DNA of 64,000 nucleotides from Paenibacillus aceti (GCF_003614185.1 NZ_KZ987724.1:3067324-3131323); one strand, 5' to 3'; positions 1-10,599 are shown, numbered from the stretch's first letter. Made by a program: numbers and translations. Notes: generated from the sequence alone by a model not told the origin.

Positions 1-584
<584 letters not shown>

Positions 585-768
585 GATGAAAGGAAGTTTT
601 ACCCGAAGGTAAAATCTCTTTCAACTAAACAAGTGTTTGACTTGCTCATTTTGAATCTGACTTATTTCTTAGATTTCACTTGACGTGAAACACGCTCACT
701 CGTTGTTCAGTTTTCAAAGATCAACTTCGTTTTCGTTGCCGTCTTTCGTTCTCGGCAGCAACTCTTAT

Positions 769-797
769 ACTATATCATGTTACTCATTGAAAAGCAA
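769..797 (-). promoter_or_regulatory. rRNA operon promoter
   Basis: On the minus strand a -35 box TTGCTT (792-797) is followed by a 17-base spacer and a -10 box TATAGT (769-774). It reads toward the 16S gene. The roughly 180 bases between it and the 16S 5' end (585-765) would be the pre-16S leader, which is removed during rRNA processing; I see no gene there. The hexamers and spacing are seen directly; promoter activity is inferred. Confidence 0.6.
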
Positions 798-936
798 GTG
801 TTTTTTTGAAAGTTTTTAAATCCTTGCTTGCAACAGCTTGTCCTTCTCACATCCGCTGACGATGGATTATCGTTCAACGGATTATTAATATACCATACAA
901 TAACTCTCCCTACAACCCTTTTTTTCAAAAAAAAAC

Positions 937-994
937 ATAGAAATAAAAGAGCAGGGCATCTACCTCACTCTGCCCCGCTCTTTTCTATTTCTAT
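937..994 (-). terminator. Terminator after the LysM gene
   Basis: A long interrupted inverted repeat (atagaaat-aaaagagc-gggca pairing with tgcccc-gctctttt-atttctat) lies directly after the stop of the LysM gene. On the minus strand it is followed by a T run (the aaaaaaaaa tract at 927-936 on the plus strand). It also insulates the LysM gene from the divergent rRNA promoter. Confidence 0.75.
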
Positions 995-996
995 CG

Positions 997-2679
997 TTAT
1001 CCCCAAGGATTGCGCCGAGTCGAACTCTTGCGGCTCTTTTGGGAGGTAGATCCCGACTTGGAGCTGGAGCGTTTACCGCTTCCTTTCCTGCTTACGGAAC
1101 CTGATTGACTTCCCGAGATTTTAACCTCTTTTTTAGCAGTTGTCTTTGATTTGGTTTGCGGCTTCTCAGCTACATCCTCCTCGGCGACCCTACCTTGTTC
1201 TGATGCGAAGCCTGCTTGTTGTTCTCGAGCACCGCCCAATTCATTGAATGTGCCAAATCCTCCCTCAAACGTTACAGGAGCTACAGGAGCATAATATTGA
1301 GGCTGCTGAACGACGGGAGCGCCATAATATTGGTTAGGAGCATAGTTAGCAGGATTAGCCTGGAACGCAGGGTCGAAAGGAGCTACTGGATACTCATAAC
1401 CATAAGGATACCTATAATGGCAGCCGCAGGAATACATCGGCCATGGCCCAGGTGCGGGTCCATATCCAGGTCCATACCCTGGCCCACACTGCTCCGGAGA
1501 TAGCCCTGGAAAAGGACTGTTCGGCGCAATCGGCGCTACGTTGTTATCACTATTAGGTGTTGGGCCTCCCCAGCCACTTTGCCCTTGTGCCCAAGGTTGA
1601 TTGTCCGGCTGCCCTGATGGCATCCATCCCATTCCCATCATATTCCCCATCATGTTATTGCCTTGCTGCATCCAATCCTGGCCTAAACCTGGGTATCCTC
1701 CGGTCATAGCCTCGTTCTCCATCATCGGCCCCATCATAGAAGGACCCTGGTTGGGAAGCTGCGGGAAATCATAGAATGAAGAGATTTGGTGTGATTTATG
1801 GTGCATCTTATGGTCATCGCATCCATGGGTGGAAGACGGGTACATCGGCATTCCGCCCCCATAAGGATCTACAGAATAATATGGAGACGACGACCAAGGC
1901 TCCGGACATTCTGGAACTGGCTTGCACGGCGGCTCTTCTGACTTAACGGATTGGAACTGTATTTGTTCAACGAATTCCAGTTTGATTGGCGGCATCGGAT
2001 TAGGGGCAGGCATTGGCGGGTTGGAATTTTCAATCGGTGAAATCGGCTTCGGCATCGGTGGATTTGGGTTCGGAGCTGGCGGGTTTGGAGCGGGCATTGG
2101 TGGATTCGGATTTGGCGCTGGAGGTGTGGGCTTTGGTTTTGTCATTTCTTCCTTAGGTGGATTCGGTTTCTGCTCAGGTTTCTGCTCAGGTTTCTGCTCA
2201 GGCTTCGCCTCTGGTTTAGTTTCCGGCTTTGTCTCTGGCTTTGGCGCAGGTGCTGGTGCTGGTGCCGGTGTCGGCTTCGGCGCAGTATTCTTCTTGCCTC
2301 CTGTTCCGGGAACCTTCCCTTCACCACTATGCCCTGGCGGATTCGCCATGCCTCCCCCCTTAACAGGGATCAAGACGATATCCCCTGCCTTCAGCACATT
2401 TGGATCGCTAATTTGCGGATTAGCATTGATAAGCGTCTGCAACGGGATGCCCCAAGCTTTTGACAGCTTCCACAGCGTATCCCCTTGTTTGGCCACATGC
2501 TTGTAGCCTTCACCCTCAACCTGAACCGCACCCGCCGGAATCTTCACCTTCTCTCCAAGGGTCAGTTGATCCGGATTGGCGATTTGCGGATTGGCTTCAA
2601 TCAACTTTTCCAGCGGTACATTGTACTTTTGAGATAGCTCATATAATGTATCGCCTTTTTTCACGATGTGTATTTTCAC
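997..2679 (-). CDS. LysM-domain spore-type protein (SafA-like), proline-rich
   Basis: This 560-residue protein starts at a GTG preceded by AGGAGGT at nine bases. Two LysM peptidoglycan-binding domains occupy residues about 2-47 and 59-105, each with a GDTL motif followed by a NPQI motif. A proline-rich low-complexity stretch follows (about 120-230) with repeated KPE and PNPP units. After that comes a region rich in Met, Gly, Tyr and Pro, and the C-terminus is basic and rich in Ser and Lys. N-terminal LysM domains ahead of a long low-complexity tail resemble spore coat/cortex morphogenetic proteins such as SafA. That assignment rests on architecture, not on clear sequence identity. It has its own terminator and is probably monocistronic. 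No signal peptide is seen, consistent with action inside the mother cell. Confidence 0.7.
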   Translation of the reverse strand: MKIHIVKKGDTLYELSQKYNVPLEKLIEANPQIANPDQLTLGEKVKIPAGAVQVEGEGYKHVAKQGDTLWKLSKAWGIPLQTLINANPQISDPNVLKAGDIVLIPVKGGGMANPPGHSGEGKVPGTGGKKNTAPKPTPAPAPAPAPKPETKPETKPEAKPEQKPEQKPEQKPNPPKEEMTKPKPTPPAPNPNPPMPAPNPPAPNPNPPMPKPISPIENSNPPMPAPNPMPPIKLEFVEQIQFQSVKSEEPPCKPVPECPEPWSSSPYYSVDPYGGGMPMYPSSTHGCDDHKMHHKSHQISSFYDFPQLPNQGPSMMGPMMENEAMTGGYPGLGQDWMQQGNNMMGNMMGMGWMPSGQPDNQPWAQGQSGWGGPTPNSDNNVAPIAPNSPFPGLSPEQCGPGYGPGYGPAPGPWPMYSCGCHYRYPYGYEYPVAPFDPAFQANPANYAPNQYYGAPVVQQPQYYAPVAPVTFEGGFGTFNELGGAREQQAGFASEQGRVAEEDVAEKPQTKSKTTAKKEVKISGSQSGSVSRKGSGKRSSSKSGSTSQKSRKSSTRRNPWG

Positions 2680-2827
2680 GCGCTAAAGACCTCCTAGGTT
2701 TCTTCTCCGGTACGTGATATTCGCCCGGGGCCCAATTAATACATCCTATGCAAAAAGCCCAGTTTTGACATCCTTGAAAATAAAAAAAGCTAAAACAATC
2801 CCGCCCGAGGATTTGAGGCATGAAAAA

Positions 2828-2856
2828 CCCCCGCCATCTCATCAGATGCACGGGGG
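2828..2856 (-). terminator. Terminator after ilvE
   Basis: On the minus strand CCCCCG and CGGGGG, with an inner ATCT/AGAT pairing, form a strong hairpin followed by TTTTT. It lies about 40 bases past the ilvE stop and closes the hom-thrB-pheA-ilvE group. Confidence 0.8.
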
Positions 2857-2894
2857 CCATGACCTTAACATTAATATGAATTGTCAAAATAGGA

Positions 2895-3774
2895 TTACCA
2901 GACCTTCAATCCATCCTGATCGACGATACTGCGGAAGTCTTCAAGCAATTCCAGTGTAACCGGGCCTGCCGAACCGCCGCCAATAATACGTCCATCTACC
3001 TCACGAACCGCGATGACCTCAGCCGCCGTCCCTGTCAAGAATACTTCATCAGCTACATAGACATCATGCAGAGTGAACGGCTCTTCCTTCAGCTTCAGCC
3101 CCTTCTTCTCGCAAATTTCAATGATCGCCTGACGAGTAATCCCCTCCAATGCTCCCAGATAACAAGGTGGCGTCGTAATAACCCCGTTCTTCACGATAAA
3201 AATATTATCGCCGGAGCCTTCCGTAACATAGCCTTGGGCATTCAGCATAATCGCCTCGCCAGCGCCAGCCAGGTTGGACCTGAATTTTCACCAGAATATT
3301 GTTCAAATAATTTAACGATTTGATCTTAGGATTAAGCGCATCGGGAATATTGCGGCGCGTCGATACGGATACGGCCTTCAATCCATTCTTATATGCTTCC
3401 TCCGAGTAGATCGCAAGCTGCTCCACAATAATAATGACAGAAGCCTTCTCGCAGCGATTAGGATCAAGCCCTAAATTGCCCGCACCGCGAGATACAATTA
3501 AGCGAATATAACCGTCGCGCATCTCATTGCGGCGCAGCGTCTCGACCAACGCCTGCTCCATCTCTTCATAGGTCAATGGAATTTCAAGCATAATCGATTT
3601 AGCGGAATCATACAGGCGGTTCAAATGCGCTTTGCATTTGAAGATATTCCCGTTATAAATGCGGATGCCCTCGAAGATCCCATCGCCATACAGGAAACCA
3701 TGGTCATACACCGAGACTGTCGCTTGCTCCTTCGTAACGAATTGACCATTTAAATAAATCCATTGTTCTGCCAT
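2895..3774 (-). pseudogene. ilvE: Branched-chain amino acid aminotransferase, frameshifted
   Basis: This is a class IV PLP-dependent aminotransferase that would interconvert branched-chain amino acids and 2-oxo acids. The 5' frame (3774 down to 3205) begins MAEQWIYLNGQ, carries the YDHGFLYGDGIFEGIR motif, and runs to NNILVKIQ. The 3' frame resumes at about NLAGAGEAIMLNAQ and contains the TEGSGDNIF motif typical of this fold, ending at 2895. Joined together the two frames give about 293 residues, the normal family length. One extra base near 3275-3280 (GTCC where GCC is expected after the CAG codon) explains the shift. A Shine-Dalgarno GGAGGTG precedes the start, six bases after pheA. It is either a true recent inactivation or a sequencing error; both halves are otherwise well conserved. 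Confidence 0.9.
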
Positions 3775-3779
3775 TAATA

Positions 3780-4664
3780 CTACACCTCCGAATTTAATAC
3801 CTTGCTAGAATAACTAGGATAGCTTCCAAGCACTCTGACTTGGCATCCTAAGGCCTCGATTTCTTCTATAGCAGAGGGAAGCAGTACCGCGTCCAGAGCG
3901 GCCAATACATCCATATAAAAATAATAACTACCTAATCGCTTCTTCGTAGGTCGTGATTCTATTCTAGATAAATTCAGCTTGCGCCATGCGAATGCGGATA
4001 GCACCTGATGCAGCGCACCCGGGAAGTCCTCCGGCAGAGTCACGAGAATACTCGTCTTGTCCTGCGCACCCTGTACTGGAATTTGCAACGGCTTCGGACC
4101 GATCAACACAAAACGCGTGTAGTTATTATCATGATCCGTCACTCTGCTTGCAAGGATGTCCAGAGCATGCTGCCTCGCTCCAAGCGAAGTACCGATCGCT
4201 GTCCAGCCTTCACCTGGATTATGCTTGACCAGTTCGATCGCTTCCGCTGTACTGCCCACATTCTCCAACTCCGCGTGCGGCATATGCGTCTTGAGAAATT
4301 TCATGCATTGCGCCATCGCTACCGGATGGGATAGCACTCTGGAAACCTGGGAATAATCATTCTCCCCCGCAGCGCTAACAAGCTCACTGCGCCGTCCAAT
4401 CAAATTCTGAATGGAAGGGTAGACCCATTCCACCTGCATCGGAACATCCACTTCATGGACGAGCCAATCCATATGCAGACTCACCGAACCCTCGATGGTG
4501 TTCTCCATAGGAATAACGCTATAATCCGTCTGACCCTTCTCCGTTGCCAGAAAAACGTCGGAGATCTGCTTGAAATGATGCAGCTCCACAGGCTCCTCGC
4601 CAAATAAGTGAAGAACTGCTTCATGAGACACCGTCCCCTCAGGCAACAATGCTATTCGTTTCAT
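3780..4664 (-). CDS. pheA: Prephenate dehydratase
   Basis: PheA converts prephenate to phenylpyruvate in phenylalanine synthesis. The 294-residue protein has the periplasmic-binding-like PDT domain (residues about 3-185) with the NNYTRF catalytic motif near its end. A C-terminal ACT domain (about 205-280) carries ESRPTKK, the phenylalanine-binding signature used in feedback inhibition. Its ATG overlaps the thrB stop by four bases (ATGA), implying translational coupling. It lies between thrB and ilvE, so aromatic, threonine and branched-chain synthesis genes are transcribed together here. Confidence 0.95.
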   Translation of the reverse strand: MKRIALLPEGTVSHEAVLHLFGEEPVELHHFKQISDVFLATEKGQTDYSVIPMENTIEGSVSLHMDWLVHEVDVPMQVEWVYPSIQNLIGRRSELVSAAGENDYSQVSRVLSHPVAMAQCMKFLKTHMPHAELENVGSTAEAIELVKHNPGEGWTAIGTSLGARQHALDILASRVTDHDNNYTRFVLIGPKPLQIPVQGAQDKTSILVTLPEDFPGALHQVLSAFAWRKLNLSRIESRPTKKRLGSYYFYMDVLAALDAVLLPSAIEEIEALGCQVRVLGSYPSYSSKVLNSEV

Positions 4665-5635
4665 GCTTTGACTTCCCCTCTTACGTAATCCAGTAGTGAA
4701 CTGTCATTATCCATAGTAAGCTCCTGAGCTCCATATGTGCAAGGTTTAAGCCAAAGCGTTCTCGCCGATATATCGTGAGACTTAAGCACTTCTATCAGGA
4801 AGCCTTCCAGCTGTTCTCGCTTTCCGGCCTGCCCATCCACAAGCGCGAGCAATGTAGGCCCTGCTCCGCTCAGCGCCGTCCCCAGCGCGCCATGCTGTGA
4901 AGCCTCCTCCAGAATTTGCATCATTCCAGGCACCAGCGGAGCCCGATAAGGCTGATGCAGCCGATCCCGCATAGCTGCGGAGATCAGATCGAGCCTTCCC
5001 ATAGCCAGAGCGGCCGTCAGTATTGAAGTATGACCGACATTATATACTGCATCACTTAGACTAACCTGCTTGGGCAATACTTCACGCGCCTTGGAGGTAG
5101 ATAATTGGAATTCAGGTATGGCGACCAATACCTCCAGCTGCTCTGGCGGCTCAATGCGCAGAATATCAGCATGGACTCCGTCCCATACAGCTGTAATTAT
5201 CCCGCCATAGAGTGAAGCCCCAACATTGTCAGGATGATGCTCCAGGGCAACAGCCATATCAAGGAGCTTAGAAGCCGATAATGGCGAGCCAATTAATGCA
5301 TTCGCGGCATACAAAGCCCCGACTATAGCCGAAGCACTGCTGCCCAGACCACGAGTCAACGGGATATCCGAGTACATGGAGATCTCCAGCTCGGGAATGT
5401 CCACCCCCGCCTCAGCAAAGACGGATTGGGCCACAATGTATACAAGATTACTTTTATCCTGAGGAAGACCTTCCAGATTGTCACCATATAAATGAAAAAC
5501 CGTCGAAGCTGCAGGCTTCATCTCCACCCACGAATAGAGAGACAACGCCATGCCTAATGTATCAAAACCCGGCCCCAAATTCGCCGTGCTTGCCGGAACC
5601 CGAACCCGAACACCCGAGCTGCGAATCATACTCAT
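4661..5635 (-). CDS. thrB: Homoserine kinase
   Basis: ThrB phosphorylates homoserine with ATP in threonine synthesis. It is a GHMP-family kinase with the N-terminal PASTANLGPGFDTLG segment, the ATP-binding PLTRGLGSSASA motif near residue 90, and the late GALGTALSGAGPT motif. I place the start at the ATG at 5635 because AAGGTGG lies six bases upstream; a TTG at 5641 is too close to that site. The length of 324 residues is slightly longer than many homologues. No thrC is present in the cluster. Confidence 0.94.
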   Translation of the reverse strand: MSMIRSSGVRVRVPASTANLGPGFDTLGMALSLYSWVEMKPAASTVFHLYGDNLEGLPQDKSNLVYIVAQSVFAEAGVDIPELEISMYSDIPLTRGLGSSASAIVGALYAANALIGSPLSASKLLDMAVALEHHPDNVGASLYGGIITAVWDGVHADILRIEPPEQLEVLVAIPEFQLSTSKAREVLPKQVSLSDAVYNVGHTSILTAALAMGRLDLISAAMRDRLHQPYRAPLVPGMMQILEEASQHGALGTALSGAGPTLLALVDGQAGKREQLEGFLIEVLKSHDISARTLWLKPCTYGAQELTMDNDSSLLDYVRGEVKA

Positions 5636-5696
5636 AACCAACCACCTTCATATCTGTCACCGATCATAGTCATCATGTCATAAACCATATCCTCTT

Positions 5697-6983
5697 CTAG
5701 CCTTCCACACGGTATGCACTCTTCACTTTGCGGATAACATCCAGCGACTCGAAGTGATTCAGCACTTTGTCCATGGCCGCCTTGCTTGCATTATGCGTTA
5801 CGATAATAATCTCTGCATCGCTCGTGCTTGCATTCGGAGACTGCACCACCGATTCCAGGCTGACATCATATTCAGCAAACACCTGAGTAATCTTCGACAA
5901 CACGCCCGCTTTATCCGCCACCTGAAGCAGCAAGAAATTTTTATATGCGATCTGTTCGTCTGTTCTCAGCTTCTTCGGCTTATATGGGCCGATCGCTCTC
6001 AGACCGTTGACACCGAGCTTCTTATTCTTAATCACTGCGACCAAATCAGCTACAATCGAGGTCGCCGTAGGCATTTCCCCTGCACCAGGGCCATAGAACA
6101 TCGTCTCGCCTACCGCCTCGCCGTAAACATATACGGCATTAAATACACCATTAACAGCGGCAATCGGGTGGCTATGCTTCACCATTGTCGGCTGCACACT
6201 GATACTATACTCATCATCCTGCCGTTCAGCGATTCCTAGTAATTTAATCTCATAGCCCATTCTCTTGGCATACAGTATATCTTCCTTGCTAACTGCAGTA
6301 ATGCCACGTACCGCCACATCCCGCAGATCTACGTTCGTCCGGAATCCAAGCGATCCAAGGATCGCCATCTTACGGGCGGCATCCAGCCCCTCAACATCAG
6401 AAGTCGGATCAGCCTCGGCATATCCAAGCTGCTGTGCCTCCGCTAATACATCATCATAAGAGGCACCTTCCTGGCTCATTTTCGTTAAAATATAGTTTGT
6501 CGTTCCATTCACAATCCCCATGATCTTCAGAATGCGATCCGAGGAGAAGCCTTCGATCAGCGTGCGAATAATCGGAATACCTCCGGCTACGCTGGCTTCA
6601 TAGAATACGTCGCATTGCTGCTCCATCGCCTTCGCCAAAATTTCCGCACCATAGAGGGCCATTAAATCTTTATTGGCTGTGACGATATGCTTGCCGCGGT
6701 TCAGCGCCTCCAGAATATATTCCTTCGTCTGTTCCACGCCGCCCATCACTTCGATAATGACATCGATCTCCGGGTCATGGATAACTTCCCAAGGATCCTC
6801 CGTTAATTTGTTACGTTCGATATCAATGCTGCGATGCTTATCTATGTTCTTCACCGCGACCTTCTCAATGACAATCGGTGATCCGACCTGACTGCTCAGA
6901 TCCTCCTGATGCCCTTCCACAATCCGGACGACGCCGGTGCCAACTGTACCCAGTCCAAGCAGACCTACCTTTACTGATTTCAC
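5697..6983 (-). CDS. hom: Homoserine dehydrogenase
   Basis: This enzyme reduces aspartate semialdehyde to homoserine with NAD(P)H, the branch-point step to threonine and methionine. The Rossmann motif VGLLGLGTVGTGV is at the N-terminus. The catalytic domain includes the NGTTNYIL motif and the family segment GYAEADPTSDVEGLDAARK. A C-terminal ACT domain (about 350-428) contains DKAGVLSKI, usually the site of threonine inhibition. I chose the GTG at 6983, preceded by AGGAGGGG at seven bases, giving 428 residues. An upstream in-frame extension lacks a ribosome site. Confidence 0.96.
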   Translation of the reverse strand: MKSVKVGLLGLGTVGTGVVRIVEGHQEDLSSQVGSPIVIEKVAVKNIDKHRSIDIERNKLTEDPWEVIHDPEIDVIIEVMGGVEQTKEYILEALNRGKHIVTANKDLMALYGAEILAKAMEQQCDVFYEASVAGGIPIIRTLIEGFSSDRILKIMGIVNGTTNYILTKMSQEGASYDDVLAEAQQLGYAEADPTSDVEGLDAARKMAILGSLGFRTNVDLRDVAVRGITAVSKEDILYAKRMGYEIKLLGIAERQDDEYSISVQPTMVKHSHPIAAVNGVFNAVYVYGEAVGETMFYGPGAGEMPTATSIVADLVAVIKNKKLGVNGLRAIGPYKPKKLRTDEQIAYKNFLLLQVADKAGVLSKITQVFAEYDVSLESVVQSPNASTSDAEIIIVTHNASKAAMDKVLNHFESLDVIRKVKSAYRVEG

Positions 6984-7030
6984 TCGCTGTCCCCTCCTAT
7001 ATCCCACTCTCGGGTAATCATTTTGACAAC

Positions 7031-7468
7031 CTATCCTTGACCGACGATCTCTGCCTTTTTTACGCCGGGGGTTCCCTGAAGCATCTCAAGCATCCCGTCC
7101 AGCTCCTCGGTCAGACGCGATGTTTCCACGGAGATAACTACATTTGCCTTGCCTTGCAGCGGAATACTCTGGTTAATGGTAAGCACGTTGCCGCCAGAGC
7201 CAGCGATCATTCCCAACACCTTGGATAGAATACCGGAGCGATGCTCCAGATCGAAAGATATCGTGACAATGCTCTCGCGTTCAATCTGATTCAACAGATG
7301 AATTCCGTCCTTGTATTTATAAAAGGCGCTCCGGCTAAGTCCTACTTGTGCCACGGCTTCATTGACTGTCTTTACATCTCCTGAAGCGAGCAGCTGCTTA
7401 ACCTGAAGCGTCTTGAGCACAGCATCCGGCAGAATATCCTCGCGAACCAAATAGTAGCGTTCCTTCAC
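7031..7468 (-). CDS. pheB: ACT domain protein PheB (UPF0735)
   Basis: This 145-residue protein joins a short helical N-terminal segment resembling a small helix-turn-helix (VNEAVAQVGLSRSAFYKYKD) to a C-terminal ACT domain (about 68-145). It matches the PheB/UPF0735 family that accompanies pheA and obg in Bacillus. Its biochemical role is not established; amino-acid-responsive regulation is likely from the ACT fold. The start is a GTG with AAGGAGAGG upstream. It heads the pheB-hom-thrB-pheA-ilvE group. Confidence 0.85.
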   Translation of the reverse strand: MKERYYLVREDILPDAVLKTLQVKQLLASGDVKTVNEAVAQVGLSRSAFYKYKDGIHLLNQIERESIVTISFDLEHRSGILSKVLGMIAGSGGNVLTINQSIPLQGKANVVISVETSRLTEELDGMLEMLQGTPGVKKAEIVGQG

Positions 7469-7510
7469 AAACGTCCTCTCCTTAGAGACTTATGTTTTTG
7501 TATAGTGGAC

Positions 7511-7539
7511 ATTATAACGGAAATCTACTATTCCGGCAA
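7511..7539 (-). promoter_or_regulatory. Promoter for pheB-hom-thrB-pheA-ilvE
   Basis: On the minus strand TTGCCG (7534-7539), a 17-base spacer and a perfect TATAAT (7511-7516) sit about 45 bases before the pheB GTG. This is a good sigma-A promoter for the biosynthetic group downstream. Confidence 0.6.
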
Positions 7540-7606
7540 TCCATTTTTCGCATAATTAACGTAGACTTCCACCCAAATCTATATATTCAGAAGGTAAATA
7601 TACAGA

Positions 7607-7645
7607 AAACGGCTACTGTCCACGTAATGGGGACGTACCCGTCTC
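7607..7645 (-). terminator. Probable terminator after obg
   Basis: On the minus strand an imperfect stem (ACGGGTACGTCC with GGACAGTAGCCGT) is followed by TTTTCTG. It lies 20 bases after the obg stop and before the pheB promoter. The stem has mismatches, so confidence is moderate. Confidence 0.5.
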
Positions 7646-7664
7646 TGTATGCTTTATTTATCCA

Positions 7665-8978
7665 TTAATAGTAGTAACTGCTGCCTTCCACAAATTCGAA
7701 TTCAAAATCACCGATGCGCACAATGGTCCCGTCCTCGGCACCGCGCTTGCGCAGCTCATCATCAACGCCCATATGGCGAAGGGTGCGGGCCAGCTTAAGG
7801 ATAGCCTCATGCGAATTGAGCTGCATCCGCTTCATCATGCGCTCGATCTTCTCGCTCTCGACGACGAAGGTCTCGTTCTCCCGACGAATTGTGAAGCTGT
7901 CGTCTTCCTTCTTGTCCAGCTTATAGATCTTACGCTCTGTCTGTTCAGCAACTTCTTCAACCGCTGGTGCATCAGGGATCTGATCTAGCAGATCTGCTGT
8001 CTTATACAGAAGCTCCTGAACACCCTGGCGGGTCAGAGATGACATCTCCAGGATTTCGAGGTCAGGATGTATCTTACGCACCTGCTCACGGAATTCCACC
8101 AGGTTGTCCGCCGCTTCAGGAATATCCATCTTGTTCGCGACGACAATCTGTGGCCGACTCGCCAGCTCAGCATTGTACTGCTCCAATTCGGCATTGATCT
8201 TCTGCCAGTCGTCGAACGGATCGCGGCCCTCTGAACCGGCCATATCCACGACATGAATAATCAGCCTTGTCCGCTCGACATGGCGCAGGAACTCATGTCC
8301 CAGGCCTACGCCTTCATGTGCCCCCTCGATCAGGCCAGGCAGGTCAGCCATGACGAAGCTGCGACCGTCCCCAACATCAACTACACCCAGATTCGGCGTA
8401 ATCGTCGTGAAATGATAAGCACCAATCTTCGGCTTCGCGGCAGATACGACCGAGAGCAAGGTTGATTTGCCAACACTCGGGAAGCCGACCAAGCCGACAT
8501 CGGCCATCACCTTCAGCTCCAGCACGATCCAGCGCTCTTCGCCCTCTTCACCATTCTCGGCCAGCTCTGGAGCCGGATTATTCGGTGTAGCAAAACGGAT
8601 ATTGCCACGGCCGCCACGGCCGCCCTTGGCCACTACAACCTGCTGCCCGTGCCGCGTCAAATCGGCGATAACCTCCTGGGTATCGTCATCGATAATGACA
8701 GTCCCCGGCGGAATGCGCACAATCATATTCTCTGCATTCGCGCCGTTCTGGCTCTTGTTGCGTCCCTTCTCTCCGCGAGGCGCCTTGAAATGGCGCTGAT
8801 AGCGAAAGTCCATCAACGTACGCAAACCTTCATCCACGCGGAATATAATGTCGGCTCCTTTACCGCCGTCTCCGCCGGCCGGACCGCCCTCTGGTACGTA
8901 CTTCTCCCGTCTGAAAGCGACGATCCCGTCTCCGCCGTCGCCTCCTTTTACATATATCTTCGCCTTATCTACAAACAT
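7665..8978 (-). CDS. obg: GTPase Obg (ribosome assembly and stress/sporulation)
   Basis: ObgE/CgtA binds GTP and the 50S subunit and in Bacillus links ribosome status to sporulation and the general stress response. The glycine-rich Obg fold is at residues 1-158. The G domain follows, with G1 [10 protein letters not shown]3 DLPGLIEG and G4 NKMD. The Obg C-terminal (OCT) domain is at about 345-425. The 437-residue length fits Bacillota. The start has GAGGTG upstream and overlaps the spo0B stop by ten bases, so the two are translationally coupled, as in B. subtilis. Confidence 0.97.
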   Translation of the reverse strand: MFVDKAKIYVKGGDGGDGIVAFRREKYVPEGGPAGGDGGKGADIIFRVDEGLRTLMDFRYQRHFKAPRGEKGRNKSQNGANAENMIVRIPPGTVIIDDDTQEVIADLTRHGQQVVVAKGGRGGRGNIRFATPNNPAPELAENGEEGEERWIVLELKVMADVGLVGFPSVGKSTLLSVVSAAKPKIGAYHFTTITPNLGVVDVGDGRSFVMADLPGLIEGAHEGVGLGHEFLRHVERTRLIIHVVDMAGSEGRDPFDDWQKINAELEQYNAELASRPQIVVANKMDIPEAADNLVEFREQVRKIHPDLEILEMSSLTRQGVQELLYKTADLLDQIPDAPAVEEVAEQTERKIYKLDKKEDDSFTIRRENETFVVESEKIERMMKRMQLNSHEAILKLARTLRHMGVDDELRKRGAEDGTIVRIGDFEFEFVEGSSYYY

Positions 8979-9745
8979 GCGTTCACCTCATTCGTATTAT
9001 GCACTGAAGTCTTTACTGGAACTCTAAGTCTGCAAGAGAACCGATTTGAATCGATACGCTCCGCCCGGACGCTCTTGCCAGACTGCCAATCATCAATATA
9101 TTTCTGTAATTTATCAGCATTGCCCGCTTCACCCTCAGGATAAAAGGCTACGACTACCTCGCCATTCTCCTGATACATGCATAGATGGAGTTCTAACACC
9201 TCATCCCATGAAGAGCGGCCCATGAACTGAAATTTCTTGATTGTATCCACAATCGCTTCCGTCAACTCTTCAGCATCCTCTGCCCGAAGCATTACATCCA
9301 GTTGCAGCTCATCCCTGATCTCTATTCTGAGATCAATTGATCTGTTCACCTCACGGAAGGATTGTAGAAAGAACACGAGCGATGGAATGCCCAATCTTGA
9401 AATTTTACTCTCTAATACCATATGTTCTTTTATTCTTTCCACACAGATACCCAGTTTATCATATTTCCCAAGCTTCATATAGCCATATATAAGCTGAAGA
9501 TCATTCATCCAGTCATGCCGATGATGTCCTAAAGTAGCTGTAGCCGTTCTCTGTACCGATTCCAGCAAATGCTTGCGCTCAACTGCGGCCCGTCTCTGGA
9601 TGTATCTGATGTAGCCCTGAAATAGGATCAATAAGCATAGGGCGATAATGATATACCCGTAGAGTGAACGAATGAAATACATAGACGTCAGGCAAGACAG
9701 CACCAGCACCGCATAGAGAGTTGGAACCGCGAATCGATGTTTCAT
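8969..9745 (-). CDS. spo0B: Sporulation phosphotransferase Spo0B
   Basis: Spo0B relays phosphate from Spo0F to Spo0A in the sporulation phosphorelay. The key evidence is the [22 protein letters not shown] segment, matching the phosphorylated-histidine motif of Spo0B, together with its place directly before obg. The N-terminus holds two predicted membrane helices (about 8-55), which the B. subtilis protein lacks. That makes it longer (258 residues) and suggests membrane attachment, as in many Paenibacillus-type proteins. I chose the ATG at 9745 with GAGGAAGG upstream; the frame remains open further upstream without a ribosome site. Confidence 0.88.
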   Translation of the reverse strand: MKHRFAVPTLYAVLVLSCLTSMYFIRSLYGYIIIALCLLILFQGYIRYIQRRAAVERKHLLESVQRTATATLGHHRHDWMNDLQLIYGYMKLGKYDKLGICVERIKEHMVLESKISRLGIPSLVFFLQSFREVNRSIDLRIEIRDELQLDVMLRAEDAEELTEAIVDTIKKFQFMGRSSWDEVLELHLCMYQENGEVVVAFYPEGEAGNADKLQKYIDDWQSGKSVRAERIDSNRFSCRLRVPVKTSVHNTNEVNACL

Positions 9746-9873
9746 AGCCTTCCTCGTTTCTGCACAGATTAGGTAAAAAATGTACCTTAATAACATACTC
9801 AGTATATCACAATCCTTGTCCAAAAACGCTTTTCAGCACATGGATCTCTGCCAGAAAATTCCGTCTAAAAATT

Positions 9874-9903
9874 AAAAAATCCCTGGCACCTAGATGCCAA
9901 GGA
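9874..9903 (-). terminator. Terminator after rpmA
   Basis: On the minus strand CTTGGCATCTAGGTGCCAGG is a near-perfect hairpin followed by TTTTTT. It separates the ribosomal protein cluster from spo0B-obg, which therefore probably has its own promoter. Confidence 0.85.
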
Positions 9904-9935
9904 CTTTGTAAACCTTCGCTATATCAGCAAAGTTC

Positions 9936-10247
9936 TTAAGCTTCGACTGCAGCTGCTACCGGAGCAGCTTCCACTGGGTAGACGCTCACTTTTTTGCGGT
10001 CGCGGCCCCAACGTTCGAACTTCACTACGCCGTCAACTTTTGCGAACAGCGTATCGTCTTTACCGATGCCCACGTTAGTACCTGGGTGAATTTTCGTTCC
10101 GCGTTGACGAACGAGAATGCTTCCGCCAGTTACAACTTGACCGTCTGCACGCTTAACGCCAAGGCGTTTCGCGATACTGTCGCGTCCGTTCTTCGTGGAA
10201 CCTACGCCCTTCTTCGAAGCGAACAACTGAAGATCCAATTTCAACAT
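9936..10247 (-). CDS. rpmA: 50S ribosomal protein L27 with cleavable leader
   Basis: L27 lies near the peptidyl-transferase centre. The N-terminus [14 protein letters not shown] contains the Bacillota-specific extension cut between Phe and Ala by the protease Prp, which is encoded next door. The core has the conserved [11 protein letters not shown] and [16 protein letters not shown] motifs. The C-terminal tail is Ala/Val/Glu-rich and a little longer than usual (103 residues in all). Confidence 0.97.
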   Translation of the reverse strand: MLKLDLQLFASKKGVGSTKNGRDSIAKRLGVKRADGQVVTGGSILVRQRGTKIHPGTNVGIGKDDTLFAKVDGVVKFERWGRDRKKVSVYPVEAAPVAAAVEA

Positions 10248-10266
10248 TGTCCATCTACCTCCTTCT

Positions 10267-10599
10267 TCAAATAATAACGTTCTGTATCTGAATATACGTT
10301 CCGTATGAATCCTCGATACTCTTAAGCATTACAACCATAGACGAGAGCAATAGCTGCACCTGGTCCGAGGCCTCTGTCTTCACATCAGCAGGCAGCTTCG
10401 CATTAAGAAAGCCGCTCTTCATCTGACATTCCATAGCAACTCCAGCGAGTTCCTCGATGGAATTAACGGTTCCAACAGTGATAGCCGATACCCCAGCACA
10501 TACTATATCTTTCCCGTGATCCGCGTAATTAGCATGACCTGACACTTTAAAGCCGACTATACTGTCATCCACTTGACGTAAAACAGAGACGATAATCAC
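10267..10599 (-). CDS. prp: Ribosomal-processing cysteine protease Prp
   Basis: Prp removes the N-terminal extension of L27 before or during ribosome assembly. The 110-residue protein shows the family motif [19 protein letters not shown], with the catalytic His in GHA and Cys in VCAG. It lies between rplU and rpmA, the invariant order in Bacillota. The start is a GTG with AAGGTG six bases upstream. Confidence 0.95.
   Translation of the reverse strand: MIIVSVLRQVDDSIVGFKVSGHANYADHGKDIVCAGVSAITVGTVNSIEELAGVAMECQMKSGFLNAKLPADVKTEASDQVQLLLSSMVVMLKSIEDSYGTYIQIQNVII

Noticed and set aside
1922-2506. Long plus-strand open frame rich in Gly and Phe
   Set aside because: It is the antisense shadow of the proline-rich region of the LysM gene, with no ribosome site.
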